This document shows, in pieces, positions 26,832 to 36,106 of a stretch of 64,000 bases of DNA. Each line of letters starts with the position of its first letter. Position 1 is the stretch's first letter. The stretch lies in NCBI RefSeq assembly GCF_001651805.1, contig NZ_CP015839.1, positions 1,736,001 through 1,800,000 of the forward strand, given 5' to 3'. The position numbers and the translations under genes were made by a program. Under the pieces are notes generated by a model that was given only the letters and a program-made list of their open reading frames with translations, searched no databases and was not told the origin of the DNA. Origin of the DNA: Marinobacterium aestuarii (GTDB lineage: Bacteria > Pseudomonadota > Gammaproteobacteria > Pseudomonadales > Balneatricaceae).

Positions 26832-26859
26832 CTTGTATTTCCATGCTCCAGCCCCATTG
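26832..26859 (+). promoter_or_regulatory. Sigma-32 (heat-shock) promoter of lon
   Basis: A -35 CTTGTAT (26832-26838) and a -10 CCCCATTG (26852-26859) are separated by 13 bases. The sigma-32 consensus is CTTGAAA, 11-16 bases, CCCCATNT. The -10 matches in all but its last base. lon is a classical heat-shock gene, and the predicted transcription start is about 70 bases before its ATG. Confidence 0.75.
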
Positions 26860-26938
26860 ATTGGTATTACCATTATTTCCAAGGTTCTCGCATCCGTCAG
26901 CGCTCGGGGCGGATGCTCTGCAAAGAGGCATCATCCAC

Positions 26939-29368
26939 ATGGATCAGATTGAAGCAAAAGAGGATGCTGTAACCATCGAGCTTCCGGTATTGCCGCTGCG
27001 AGACGTCGTTGTCTATCCGCACATGGTCATTCCGCTGTTTGTTGGTCGTGAAAAGTCGATTCAGGCCCTCGAAGCGGCCATGAGCAGCAACAAGGAAATA
27101 TTGCTGGTTGCACAGAAAAATGCATCTGATGATGAGCCCGTGGCCGAAGGGCTATTCGAGGTCGGCACCGTTGCATCCGTGCTGCAGATGCTCAAATTGC
27201 CGGATGGCACCATCAAGGTGCTGGTGGAGGGTGATTACCGCGCCAATATTGAAAGCTTTCACCAGACAGACGACAGCTTTACCGCCCGGGTTTCGGTGCT
27301 CAAGGTCGAAGATACCGATCCTGCCGAAGCTGAAATCTACAAGCGCACGGCGCTGGATCAGTTCGAGCGGTTTATTCAGGTCAACAAGAAGATCCCGACC
27401 GAAGTGCTGACATCGCTGCAGAATATCGATGATATTGGTCGTCTGGCCGATACTATAGCGGCGCACATGTCGCTCAAGCTGGATGAGAAACAGCACATTC
27501 TCGAAATGCTGGATAACCACAAGCGTCTCGAGCATCTGATGGCGCTGATGGAGTCGGAAATTGATCTGGTCGAAGTGGAAAAACGCATCCGTGGCCGGGT
27601 CAAGAAGCAGATGGAGAAGAGCCAGCGCGAGTACTACCTGAATGAGCAGATGAAGGCCATTCAGAAAGAACTCGGTGATCTGGATGAGTCCGGCACCAAT
27701 GATATGGATGAGCTCAAGCGCCGTATCGATGGCGCGGGCATGCCCAAAGAGGCCTACGACAAGACGCTGGGCGAGTATAACAAGCTCAAGATGATGTCGC
27801 CGATGTCGGCCGAGGCCACCGTTGTGCGCGGCTATATTGACTGGATGCTGCAGGTTCCCTGGGCCAAGCGCTCCAAGGTGCGGCACGACATGAGACGGGC
27901 CGAGAAGATTCTCAACGAGGATCACTACGGTCTGGCGGAAGTGAAGGATCGCATTCTTGAGTACCTGGCTGTGCAGAAGCGCGTGCGCAAGCTCAAGGGG
28001 CCAATACTGTGTCTGGTCGGCCCTCCGGGTGTCGGCAAGACGTCCTTGGGGCGTTCCATCGCGCGGGCCACCAACCGTGAGTACGTGCGCATGGCCCTGG
28101 GTGGTGTGCGTGACGAAGCCGAGATTCGCGGTCACCGCCGCACCTACATCGGTTCCATGCCGGGCAAGCTGATTCAGAAAATGTGCAAGGTGGGCGTCAA
28201 GAACCCGCTGTTCCTGCTGGATGAAGTCGACAAAATGGGCATGGATCAGCGCGGAGATCCGGCGTCGGCGTTGCTGGAAGTGCTGGATCCGGAGCAGAAC
28301 AGCACCTTCAACGACCATTACATGGAAGTGGACTTTGATCTGTCCGATGTAATGTTCGTCTGCACCTCCAACTCGATGAATATTCCAGGGCCGCTGCTGG
28401 ACCGCATGGAAATCATCCGCATTCCGGGTTACACCGAGGATGAAAAGCTCAACATCGCTCGCAAGTATCTGGTGAGCAAGCAGCTGGCACAAAATGGTCT
28501 CAAGACATCCGAAATTGAAATTTGCGATGAAGCCATCAAACACCTGATTCGCTACTATACTCGCGAAGCCGGCGTGCGAGGCCTGGAGCGCGAGATCGCC
28601 AAGATCTGCCGCAAGCTGGTCAAGGAACTGTCCCTGGGGCAGTTCAAGGGCGAGAAGCGGGTCATTGGTGGCGACGAGCTGGAACACTACAGTGGTGTGC
28701 GCAGGCACAGCTTTGGCATCGCCGAGGAAGAGGATCAGGTGGGTCATGTGACCGGTCTGGCCTGGACTCAGGTGGGTGGCGAAATTCTCAGCATTGAGGC
28801 GGCTGTTGTGGCTGGCAAGGGGCGTCAGGTGACGACCGGCTGTCTGGGCGATGTGATGAAAGAGTCCATTCAGGCGGCGCTGACCGTGGTGCGAAGCCGC
28901 GCCCAAAGTCTGGGTATTGCGGCGGACTTCCACGAAAAGAGCGATATCCACATCCATGTTCCGGAAGGCGCCACACCCAAGGATGGCCCCAGTGCGGGCG
29001 TTGGCATGTGCACCGCGCTGGTGTCGGTACTGACCGGAATACCGGTGCGGGCGGACGTTGCCATGACCGGTGAAATCACGCTGCGCGGGCAGGTTCTGCC
29101 GATTGGCGGGCTCAAGGAAAAACTGCTGGCGGCGCACCGTGGTGGCATTCGCACGGTGATCATTCCGCAGGAAAATGAGCGTGATTTGAAGGAAATACCG
29201 GATAACATTAAGGCGGATCTGGAAATAAAAGCCGTTAAATGGATTGACGACGTACTGGATATTGCACTCAAATACCAGCCCAAACCGCGTGAAGATGATC
29301 TGAAGGAGCCGGTGGCTTCAGATAAAAAAACGGTGAAGGATGAGTCTGGACAGATAAAGACTCATTAA
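26939..29368 (+). CDS. lon: ATP-dependent protease Lon (LonA)
   Basis: Lon degrades misfolded and specific regulatory proteins in the cytoplasm. The 809-residue protein has the N-terminal LON domain (about 14-215, beginning LPVLPLRDVVVYPHMVIPLFVG) and a coiled-coil helical region. The AAA+ module follows (GPPGVGKTSLG; Walker B LFLLDEVDKM). The serine-lysine dyad is S685 in KDGPSAGVGM and K728 in GGLKEKLL, 43 residues apart as in E. coli. ATG 26939 is chosen over an earlier in-frame start because homology begins at MDQIEAKED. hupB follows after 136 bases. Confidence 0.98.
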   Translation: MDQIEAKEDAVTIELPVLPLRDVVVYPHMVIPLFVGREKSIQALEAAMSSNKEILLVAQKNASDDEPVAEGLFEVGTVASVLQMLKLPDGTIKVLVEGDYRANIESFHQTDDSFTARVSVLKVEDTDPAEAEIYKRTALDQFERFIQVNKKIPTEVLTSLQNIDDIGRLADTIAAHMSLKLDEKQHILEMLDNHKRLEHLMALMESEIDLVEVEKRIRGRVKKQMEKSQREYYLNEQMKAIQKELGDLDESGTNDMDELKRRIDGAGMPKEAYDKTLGEYNKLKMMSPMSAEATVVRGYIDWMLQVPWAKRSKVRHDMRRAEKILNEDHYGLAEVKDRILEYLAVQKRVRKLKGPILCLVGPPGVGKTSLGRSIARATNREYVRMALGGVRDEAEIRGHRRTYIGSMPGKLIQKMCKVGVKNPLFLLDEVDKMGMDQRGDPASALLEVLDPEQNSTFNDHYMEVDFDLSDVMFVCTSNSMNIPGPLLDRMEIIRIPGYTEDEKLNIARKYLVSKQLAQNGLKTSEIEICDEAIKHLIRYYTREAGVRGLEREIAKICRKLVKELSLGQFKGEKRVIGGDELEHYSGVRRHSFGIAEEEDQVGHVTGLAWTQVGGEILSIEAAVVAGKGRQVTTGCLGDVMKESIQAALTVVRSRAQSLGIAADFHEKSDIHIHVPEGATPKDGPSAGVGMCTALVSVLTGIPVRADVAMTGEITLRGQVLPIGGLKEKLLAAHRGGIRTVIIPQENERDLKEIPDNIKADLEIKAVKWIDDVLDIALKYQPKPREDDLKEPVASDKKTVKDESGQIKTH

Positions 29369-29402
29369 TCGGCAACATCGGCAGAAACCGCGTGGCGTCT
29401 GC

Positions 29403-29432
29403 TTGACAGCCGTTTCTGCCAGTTGGTATAAA
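29403..29432 (+). promoter_or_regulatory. Sigma-70 promoter of hupB
   Basis: A perfect -35 TTGACA (29403-29408) and a -10 TATAAA (29427-29432) are separated by 18 bases. They lie about 70 bases upstream of the hupB start, consistent with high expression independent of lon. Confidence 0.85.
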
Positions 29433-29504
29433 GTGCCTGATCGTCTTGCTGGGCATGGACTACGGTACACAAGAACATAACGAATTGGATTCAAGGGGAA
29501 CATC

Positions 29505-29780
29505 GTGAATAAGTCTGAACTGATTGATGCTATTGCAGCTTCTGCTGACATTCCGAAAGCAGCTGCTGGCCGTGCATTGGACTCTGCTCTGGAAAGCATC
29601 TCTGGCGCTCTGCAAAAAGGTGACTCTGTCGCTCTGGTTGGATTTGGTACCTTCGGTGTCAAAGAGCGCGCAGCGCGCACCGGTCGCAACCCGCAAACCG
29701 GTCAGCCGATCGAAATTGCTGCAGCGACTCTGCCGACTTTCAAGCCGGGCAAGGCTCTGAAAGACGCGGTAAACAAGTAA
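29505..29780 (+). CDS. hupB: HU-family nucleoid DNA-binding protein (beta type)
   Basis: The 91-residue product is a standard HU subunit. The helical N-terminus is [21 protein letters not shown], and the signature [21 protein letters not shown] includes the DNA-bending arm with its proline. The C-terminal helix is [13 protein letters not shown]. Position between lon and ppiD matches hupB in E. coli and Pseudomonas. GTG 29505 follows an AGGGGAAC ribosome-binding site. Confidence 0.97.
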   Translation: MNKSELIDAIAASADIPKAAAGRALDSALESISGALQKGDSVALVGFGTFGVKERAARTGRNPQTGQPIEIAAATLPTFKPGKALKDAVNK

Positions 29781-30241
29781 GGATTTGATCGCGAAGGCGG
29801 GCTCCGGCAATGGCGAAAGCTCTGCGCAGGCAGGGTTGTGAGCTGGCTGGAACTCCGCTGGAAAATGCTTCGGGTTGTCCTGCGCCATTTTCTGCAGCCC
29901 GGATACTGAAGCGGTAAGTTATTTGTTCAGTACTGTTTCTAGCGCAATCAGGTGTAAATATTGTCACCTTTTTTGCTGAAGTATTTTAACGGTGTGAGAT
30001 TTAGTGCATTAATTGAGTCTTCATCGTACGTATGCAGAATTTGAATGGTTAAATACCGATCAGTCAGATTCTTCATTGCGGGATACGCAGGGGAACAAGC
30101 GGTTGTTTTTTGAACAGTCGCTGGTCCGGTTTTGGTGCAGAAATACAAAATGCGTTTTTGTACCAACTAATACAAAAAAGGCGTATTCGATTTGAATGCG
30201 CTTTTTTTTTAATCTCGTACATTTGAATTTTTGGATTCAGC
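29781..30241 (+). other. 461-base AT-richer intergenic region between hupB and ppiD
   Basis: No gene was recognised. The region is more AT-rich than its surroundings from about 29910 on. It contains a weak hairpin with six T residues (AGGTG 29950-29954, CACCT 29965-29969), which could end hupB transcription. A TACAAAA/TTTTGTA hairpin lies at 30144-30162, and a terminator-like hairpin at 30174-30212. A small RNA is possible but unsupported. Confidence 0.5.
30174..30212 (+). terminator. Terminator-like hairpin before ppiD
   Basis: GCGTATTC pairs with GAATGCGC (one G-T pair) around a short loop. An A-run lies on the left and nine T residues on the right. It ends about 30 bases before ppiD, so ppiD probably has its own promoter nearby or depends on read-through. 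Confidence 0.7.
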
Positions 30242-32140
30242 ATGTTGCAGTCCATCAGGGACAATTCCCAAAGTATCGTTGCTAAAGTAATCGTGGGTCT
30301 GATCGTTGTGACCTTCGCCCTGTTCGGTGTGGAGTCGCTCGTCAGTCTGACAACAGGTACCAAGGCGCCGGCGACCGTTAACGGTGAAGAGATCGGTGAT
30401 CAGGAGCTGTTTCGTGCCGTCGAGTTGCAGCGTCGCCAGCTGCTGGCTCAGATGGGTGCAAATGCTGACCCCGCCGCGCTGGATGACAATCTGATTCGTA
30501 CCATGGTGCTGGATCGCCTGATTGATGATGCAGTGCTGGTGCAGTCTGCCAATGACCAGGGCATGGCGATTTCACCGCAGATGCTTGATCAGATGATCGT
30601 CAGCACCGGTGACTTTCAGCTCGATGGCACCTTTAATCGGGACCAGTTCGAGGCCGTATTGCGCAATGTCGGGCTGACGCCGCTGACCTATAGGGACTAC
30701 CTGCGCAGGGAAACCCTGATCGAGCAGGAGAAGTCCGGCTATCAGTTGTCTGCTTTTGTCACCGACAACCAGCTGAAGAACCTGCTGGCGCTGGACCGTC
30801 AGACCCGTGACATGGCCTGGTTTGAAGTGCCGGCCGCGCCTGTCAGGGCGCAGATTGAGGTGAGCGATGCCGATATAGCTGCGCGCTATGAAGCCCGGCG
30901 CGACCTGTATCAGACCGAAGAGCAGGTCAGCATCCGCTATCTGCTGCTGGACAAGGCGAGTCTGCTGGGTGACATCGAGGTCACTGATGCCGAGCTGCAG
31001 GGGCAGTATCAGCAGGTGCTGGGGAGCTTCAGTTCTGATGAAGAGCGTGAAGCGGCCCATATCCTGATTGAAGTGTCTGATGATCAGGACGCCTCGGCCG
31101 CCGAAGCCAAAGCCCAGGCGCTGAAAAAGCAGCTGGATGAAGGTGCTGATTTCGCGGCTTTGGCGCAGGCCAATTCCGACGATCCAGGCTCCGCGGCCAG
31201 CGGTGGTGACCTGGGGCTGAACGCCCGGGGCATGTTTGTTGGTCCTTTTGAAGATGCGCTCTTTGCCATGAAGGACGAAGGTGAGGTGTCAGCGCCGGTA
31301 CGCACCGAGTTTGGCTATCACCTGATCAAGCTGGGCAAGATAGTCCAGACAGAAGCACCGTCCCTTGATGAAATGAAGGCCGACCTGCGCGAGCAGATTC
31401 TGACGCAGAAGGGCGAAAGTCGCTATGTTGAGCAGCTGGAGCGCCTCGCTGACGTCACCTTCTCATCCGGTAACCTGGAAGAGCCTGCCGAGGAGCTGCA
31501 GCTGGACATTCAGACCACTGAGCCCTTTGGTCGCACTGGCGGCAGCGATGCCATCAGCGCCAATCCACGGGTGCTGGCGGCGGCTTTTTCTACTGAGCTG
31601 ATCAATGATGGCGTTAACAGTGCGCCCATCGAACTGGATGCCGGTCGTAGCGTCGTTATTCGCGTGCAGGAACATCTGCGCCCGCGTCAGCAGACGCAGG
31701 ATGAGGTGGCCGATGTGATCCGTCAGGAGCTGCTGGACGAGAAAGCTGCGGCGCGTATCGATGCTCTGGCGGGCGAGCTGCTGCAGCAGCTGAAGCAGGG
31801 GGCGGATATGGCCGAACTGGCTGCGGCTCAGAATCAGACGCTGACCGAGCTTGTCGATGTAAGTCGTGCCAGCCAGGAGCTGGCCACTGAAGTGCGTGCC
31901 GAGCTGTTTCGCATGCCGCAGCCGCAGGCCGACACTAGCAGCTATGCCTCGGTGGAGCTGAATAACGGCGGTCGGGCTATCGTGGCGCTCAAGGCAGTAA
32001 CGGTGCCGGACCTGGATGATGCAGTATCGGCCGATGAACTCAAGGCCATGCGCGCATATCTGGCGGGTCGTCAGGGTCAGCAGGACTATCAGGATCTGGT
32101 GCGTACGCTTAAAGGTGCAGCCGAGATCGAGAAAAACTGA
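30242..32140 (+). CDS. ppiD: Periplasmic folding chaperone/PPIase PpiD
   Basis: PpiD is anchored in the inner membrane next to SecYEG and helps newly exported proteins. The 632-residue product has a single N-terminal membrane helix (about 14-36, SIVAKVIVGLIVVTFALFG). A SurA-like chaperone region (about 45-230) is followed by a parvulin domain around 255-355 (EEREAAHILIEVSD ... FGYHLIKLGK). Length matches E. coli (623). It follows hupB as in other gammaproteobacteria. Confidence 0.94.
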   Translation: MLQSIRDNSQSIVAKVIVGLIVVTFALFGVESLVSLTTGTKAPATVNGEEIGDQELFRAVELQRRQLLAQMGANADPAALDDNLIRTMVLDRLIDDAVLVQSANDQGMAISPQMLDQMIVSTGDFQLDGTFNRDQFEAVLRNVGLTPLTYRDYLRRETLIEQEKSGYQLSAFVTDNQLKNLLALDRQTRDMAWFEVPAAPVRAQIEVSDADIAARYEARRDLYQTEEQVSIRYLLLDKASLLGDIEVTDAELQGQYQQVLGSFSSDEEREAAHILIEVSDDQDASAAEAKAQALKKQLDEGADFAALAQANSDDPGSAASGGDLGLNARGMFVGPFEDALFAMKDEGEVSAPVRTEFGYHLIKLGKIVQTEAPSLDEMKADLREQILTQKGESRYVEQLERLADVTFSSGNLEEPAEELQLDIQTTEPFGRTGGSDAISANPRVLAAAFSTELINDGVNSAPIELDAGRSVVIRVQEHLRPRQQTQDEVADVIRQELLDEKAAARIDALAGELLQQLKQGADMAELAAAQNQTLTELVDVSRASQELATEVRAELFRMPQPQADTSSYASVELNNGGRAIVALKAVTVPDLDDAVSADELKAMRAYLAGRQGQQDYQDLVRTLKGAAEIEKN

Positions 32141-32144
32141 GCCG

Positions 32145-32170
32145 GGCGCCTGTACCGCAGGCGCCTGTTT
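32145..32170 (+). terminator. First hairpin after ppiD
   Basis: GGCGCCTG (32145-32152) pairs with CAGGCGCC (32158-32165), followed by TGTTTCT. It starts four bases after the ppiD stop. Confidence 0.65.
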
Positions 32171-32215
32171 CTCAGTTGCAGGCAGAGTCCAGGTAAGAGC
32201 CTGTCTGCCACTGCC

Positions 32216-32251
32216 AAAAAGCCACCGGGGTTATCGCCCCGGTGGCTTTTT
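32216..32251. terminator. Bidirectional terminator between ppiD and yejF
   Basis: AAAAAGCCACCGGGG (32216-32230) and CCCCGGTGGCTTTTT (32237-32251) form a 15-base perfect inverted repeat. It is suited to stop transcription from both convergent genes. Confidence 0.92.
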
Positions 32252-32308
32252 GGTTTTAGGGATAATTTTCTGTAAAGCGTAATAGGGCTCTGGCCGCAAG
32301 CCGTCGTC

Positions 32309-33904
32309 TCAGCGAAAGGCCGCCTTGAGCAGCTGGCGGGTGTATTCGTGGGCGGGCTGTTCGAAGATGCGTGCAGCAGGGCCCTGTTCGACCACCTTGC
32401 CCTGTTTCATGACCAGCAGCTGGTGGCTGAGGGCACGTACCACGGCCAGGTCGTGGCTGATAAAGATGTAGCTCAGTCGATGACGTCGCTGCAGTTCGCG
32501 CAGCAGCTCCACAATCTGTTTTTGCACCGTGCGATCGAGCGCAGACGTCGGTTCATCCAGAATGATCAGCCTGGGTTTGAGTACCAGTGCACGGGCGATA
32601 GCGACACGCTGGCGCTGGCCGCCGGAGAATTCGTGGGGATAGCGGTGCCGGCTTGCAGGGTCCAGCCCAACCTCCTGCAGAACATCGATAATCAGCTGCT
32701 CGCGGGCCGCCGCGCCATCGCCAATACCATGGACTTCGAGGCCTTCATTGATGATATCGCTGATCGGCATGCGCGGACTCAGGCTGCCATAGGGGTCCTG
32801 GAAGACGACCTGCAGCTGGCGACGCAGTGGCTTTATCTGCTTTTGCGCCAGTCCCTGGATGCTCTTGCCCTCAAGAATAATATCGCCCTCGCTGCGGATC
32901 AGTCGCAGTATGGCCAGGCCCAGGGTGGTTTTGCCGCTGCCGGACTCGCCGACAACCCCCAGGGTCTGACCGCGGGACAGCTGCAGCGATACACCATCCA
33001 CGGCCTTGATGTGTTCTGTAACGCGCTGCAGTAGCCCTTTCTTTACAGGGAACCAGATCCGCAGGTTGTCGGTGCTGATGATGTCCTGCGGCTCTGTGGG
33101 TGGCTCAGCAGGTGTGCCCGAGGGCTCGGCGTCGAGCAGGCGGCGGGTGTAGGCATGTTCGGGGGCGGCGAACAGCGCCTGGGTGCTGGCTTGCTCGACA
33201 ATTTCACCCTGGTACATGACACAGACGCGGTGCGCATGGCGGCGCACTATGTTGAGGTCGTGGGTGATCAGCAGGATGGCCATGCCGAGTTGCTGCTGCA
33301 GGCGGGCGAGCAGCTCCAGAATCTGTTCCTGAATGGTGACATCGAGCGCCGTGGTGGGCTCGTCGGCGATCAGCAGTTCCGGTTCATTGGCCAGCGCCAT
33401 GGCAATCATGACGCGCTGGCGCTGGCCGCCGGAGAGTTCGTGGGGGTAGCTGCCAAGGCGTGATGCCGGATCCGGCAGGCCCACCAGGGTCAGCAGTTCC
33501 AGGATGCGCCGCCGTGCCTGCATGCCGCTCAGGCCCTTGTGCAGCAGCAGGGTTTCGCCGATCTGCTTTTCCAGTGTGTGCAGCGGGTTGAGAGAGGTCA
33601 TGGGCTCCTGAAAGATGACCCCGATACGGTCGCCGCGAATCTGTCGCAGCCGCGGCTCGTCGGTCTGCAGCAGGTCTTCGCCCTGGTAGCGGATGCGGCC
33701 ACTGGGATGGCTGGCGCGCGGGTAGGGTAGCAGGCGCAGTATGGACAGGGCCGTGACGGATTTGCCGGAACCCGATTCCCCCACCAGGGCCAGGGTCTGG
33801 CCGCGGGGGATGTTAAAGCTGATGTCACGCACGGCATTGATGGCCTGGCCATCCTGCTCGAAGCGGACCGAAAGATGACTGACCTCGACCAGGGTCTCGT
33901 TCAT
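32309..33904 (-). CDS. yejF: Peptide ABC transporter, fused dual ATP-binding subunit YejF
   Basis: The 531-residue protein contains two complete ABC ATPase domains in tandem. Walker A motifs are [10 protein letters not shown] and [10 protein letters not shown], and signature motifs are [12 protein letters not shown] and [12 protein letters not shown]. Both halves resemble oligopeptide OppD/OppF. The start is ATG 33904 ([15 protein letters not shown]); 43 in-frame codons upstream overlap the yejE end and are unlikely coding. It powers the YejBE permease. Known Yej systems import microcin C and antimicrobial peptides. Confidence 0.92.
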   Translation of the reverse strand: MNETLVEVSHLSVRFEQDGQAINAVRDISFNIPRGQTLALVGESGSGKSVTALSILRLLPYPRASHPSGRIRYQGEDLLQTDEPRLRQIRGDRIGVIFQEPMTSLNPLHTLEKQIGETLLLHKGLSGMQARRRILELLTLVGLPDPASRLGSYPHELSGGQRQRVMIAMALANEPELLIADEPTTALDVTIQEQILELLARLQQQLGMAILLITHDLNIVRRHAHRVCVMYQGEIVEQASTQALFAAPEHAYTRRLLDAEPSGTPAEPPTEPQDIISTDNLRIWFPVKKGLLQRVTEHIKAVDGVSLQLSRGQTLGVVGESGSGKTTLGLAILRLIRSEGDIILEGKSIQGLAQKQIKPLRRQLQVVFQDPYGSLSPRMPISDIINEGLEVHGIGDGAAAREQLIIDVLQEVGLDPASRHRYPHEFSGGQRQRVAIARALVLKPRLIILDEPTSALDRTVQKQIVELLRELQRRHRLSYIFISHDLAVVRALSHQLLVMKQGKVVEQGPAARIFEQPAHEYTRQLLKAAFR

Positions 33905-33986
33905 GGCCGCGTTCTCCGCGGGCTGGGCAGGCGGCTGGCGCGCTGGCGGTTTGCGAATGAGTGTACGGTTAAGGCAACGGGTGGCA

Positions 33987-35021
33987 TCACAGCTTGAGTT
34001 TCCTTGCATCGAAGGCGTCGCGTACCGCTTCACCGATAAAGATCAGCAGCGTCAGCATGATGGCCAGGGCAAAGAATGCCGTGATGCCAAGCCAGGGCGC
34101 ATGCAGGTTTGACTTGCCCTGGGCGACCAGTTCGCCAAGGGAGGCGGAACCTGGAGGCAGGCCGAAGCCAAGAAAGTCCAGCGCGGTGAGGGTGACCAGC
34201 GAGCCGTTGAAGATAAAGGGCATAAAGGTCAGGGTGGCGACCATGGCGTTGGGCAGAATATGACGGAACATGATCAGCCGGTTGCCCAGGCCCAGTGCCC
34301 TAGCGGCGCGGACATATTCCAGGTTGCGGCCGCGCAGAAACTCGGCTCGCACCACATCCACCAGGTTCATCCAGGAAAACAGCAGCATGATGCCCAGCAG
34401 CCACCAGAAGTTGGGCTGCACCAGACTCGACAGGATAATCAGCAGGAAGAGCACCGGCAGGCCGGACCAGATCTCGATAAAGCGCTGAAACAGCAGGTCG
34501 ACCTTGCCGCCGTAATAGCCCTGGATGGCACCGGCGACAACGCCGACCACAGAGCTTGCCAGCGTCAGTACCAGGGCAAAGAGCACCGATACGCGAAAGC
34601 CATAGATGACCCGTGCCAGCACGTCGCGGCCCTGATCATCGGTACCCAGCCAGTTATCGGTGCTGGGCGCAGAAGGTGCCGGTACCGACAGGTCGTAGTT
34701 GATGGTATCGAAGCTGTAGCGTACCGCTGGCCAGAGGATCCAGCCCTGGCCCTGGTTGTTAATCAGGTCCTGGATATAGGGATCCTTGAAGTCGGCCAGG
34801 GTCTCAAACTCGCCGCCAAAGCGGGTTTCGCTGTAATCCTGTGCTACCGGCCAGTACAGCTCGCCCTGGTACTGCACCATCAGTGGCCTGTCATTGGCGA
34901 TCAGTTCGGCAAACAGGCTGACAAAAAACAGCAGCCCGAAGAGCCAGAGTGACCAGTAGCCGCGCTTGTTGGCGCGAAAGTTATCGAGTCTGCGGCGGTT
35001 GATCGGATTGAGTCGCATCAT
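33987..35021 (-). CDS. yejE: Peptide ABC transporter permease YejE
   Basis: The 344-residue permease has an N-terminal membrane helix ([24 protein letters not shown]). A periplasmic loop holds the YejE-typical [19 protein letters not shown]-like stretch. The DppC-type core carries the EAA loop ([25 protein letters not shown]). It overlaps the yejB stop by four bases, indicating coupled translation. The gap to yejF is 82 bases. Confidence 0.92.
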   Translation of the reverse strand: MMRLNPINRRRLDNFRANKRGYWSLWLFGLLFFVSLFAELIANDRPLMVQYQGELYWPVAQDYSETRFGGEFETLADFKDPYIQDLINNQGQGWILWPAVRYSFDTINYDLSVPAPSAPSTDNWLGTDDQGRDVLARVIYGFRVSVLFALVLTLASSVVGVVAGAIQGYYGGKVDLLFQRFIEIWSGLPVLFLLIILSSLVQPNFWWLLGIMLLFSWMNLVDVVRAEFLRGRNLEYVRAARALGLGNRLIMFRHILPNAMVATLTFMPFIFNGSLVTLTALDFLGFGLPPGSASLGELVAQGKSNLHAPWLGITAFFALAIMLTLLIFIGEAVRDAFDARKLKL

Positions 35022-36106
35022 CCCTCCCGACTCTCGAAATCGATCCGTGGATCAACGATCACATAGGTGATATCGCTGATCAGTTTCAGCACCAGACCGA
35101 TCAGGGTGAAGATATAGAGGGTGCCGAAAATCACCGGGTAGTCGCGGTTGATGACGGCTTCGTACCCCAGCAGGCCCAGGCCATCGAGGGAGAAGATGAC
35201 CTCGATCAGCATGGAGCCGGTGAAGAATATGCCGATCAGGGCGGCGGGCATGCCGGCAATGATCAGCAGCATGGCGTTGCGAAACACATGGCCATAGAGG
35301 ACCTGGTTTTCATTCAGGCCCTTGGCCCTGGCGGTCAGCACATACTGCTTGCCGATTTCATCCAGGAAGGAGTTCTTGGTCAGCATGGTAAGCGTTGCAA
35401 AGCTGCTGATCACCGATGCCAGTACCGGCAGGGCTATATGCCAGAAGTAGTCGCCGATCTTGCCGAGCAGCGAGAGTTCCTCGAAGTTCGATGAGGTCAG
35501 CCCGCGCAGCGGAAACCAGTTGAAATAGGTGCCGCCGGCGAAGACCACGATCAGCAGGATGGCAAAGAGGAAGTTGGGTATGGCGTAGCCGACGATAATG
35601 GCGCTGCTGCTCCAGACATCGAAGGGGGTGCCGTCCCGCACCGCCTTCTTGATGCCCAGTGGCACCGAGATCAGGTAGGTCAGCAGGGTCGTCCAGAGCC
35701 CGAGGGAGATGGATACCGGCATTTTTTCCATGATCAGGGTCGTGACCGGTTTGTCACTGTAGAAGCTGCGGCCAAAATCGAACACCAGGTAGTTCTGCAG
35801 CATTTGCAGAAAGCGCTCATGTACCGGCTTGTCGAAGCCATAGAGCTTTTCGATCTGGGCCACCAGAGCCGGATCCATGCCCTGGGCACCGCGGTAGCTG
35901 CTGTCACCGTTGCTGTTCTGAATGATATCGCTCTGCACGGCACTGCCAATGCGACCGGTGGCTTCGACATTGAGCCCCTCAAGCTGCGCCAGGGTTTGCT
36001 CTACCGGGCCGCCGGGGGCGGCCTGGATAATGAAGAAATTGATGGTCAGGATGCCGAGCAGCGTTGGAATAATCAGCAGCAGGCGCCGCAGTATATAAGC
36101 TGCCAT
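35018..36106 (-). CDS. yejB: Peptide ABC transporter permease YejB
   Basis: The 362-residue DppB-type permease starts [37 protein letters not shown]. This is the N-terminal helix and PGGP motif shared with OppB/DppB; the EAA-like loop ([24 protein letters not shown]) lies near residue 255. The extra region between the first and second helices (residues 45-110) is typical of YejB. Its start overlaps the last base of the yejA stop. Confidence 0.93.
   Translation of the reverse strand: MAAYILRRLLLIIPTLLGILTINFFIIQAAPGGPVEQTLAQLEGLNVEATGRIGSAVQSDIIQNSNGDSSYRGAQGMDPALVAQIEKLYGFDKPVHERFLQMLQNYLVFDFGRSFYSDKPVTTLIMEKMPVSISLGLWTTLLTYLISVPLGIKKAVRDGTPFDVWSSSAIIVGYAIPNFLFAILLIVVFAGGTYFNWFPLRGLTSSNFEELSLLGKIGDYFWHIALPVLASVISSFATLTMLTKNSFLDEIGKQYVLTARAKGLNENQVLYGHVFRNAMLLIIAGMPAALIGIFFTGSMLIEVIFSLDGLGLLGYEAVINRDYPVIFGTLYIFTLIGLVLKLISDITYVIVDPRIDFESREG

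Noticed and set aside
27152-29137. 661-codon minus-strand frame opposite lon
   Set aside because: Lon is unmistakable on the plus strand; the antisense frame is histidine/glutamine-rich, a usual shadow of GC-biased codons.
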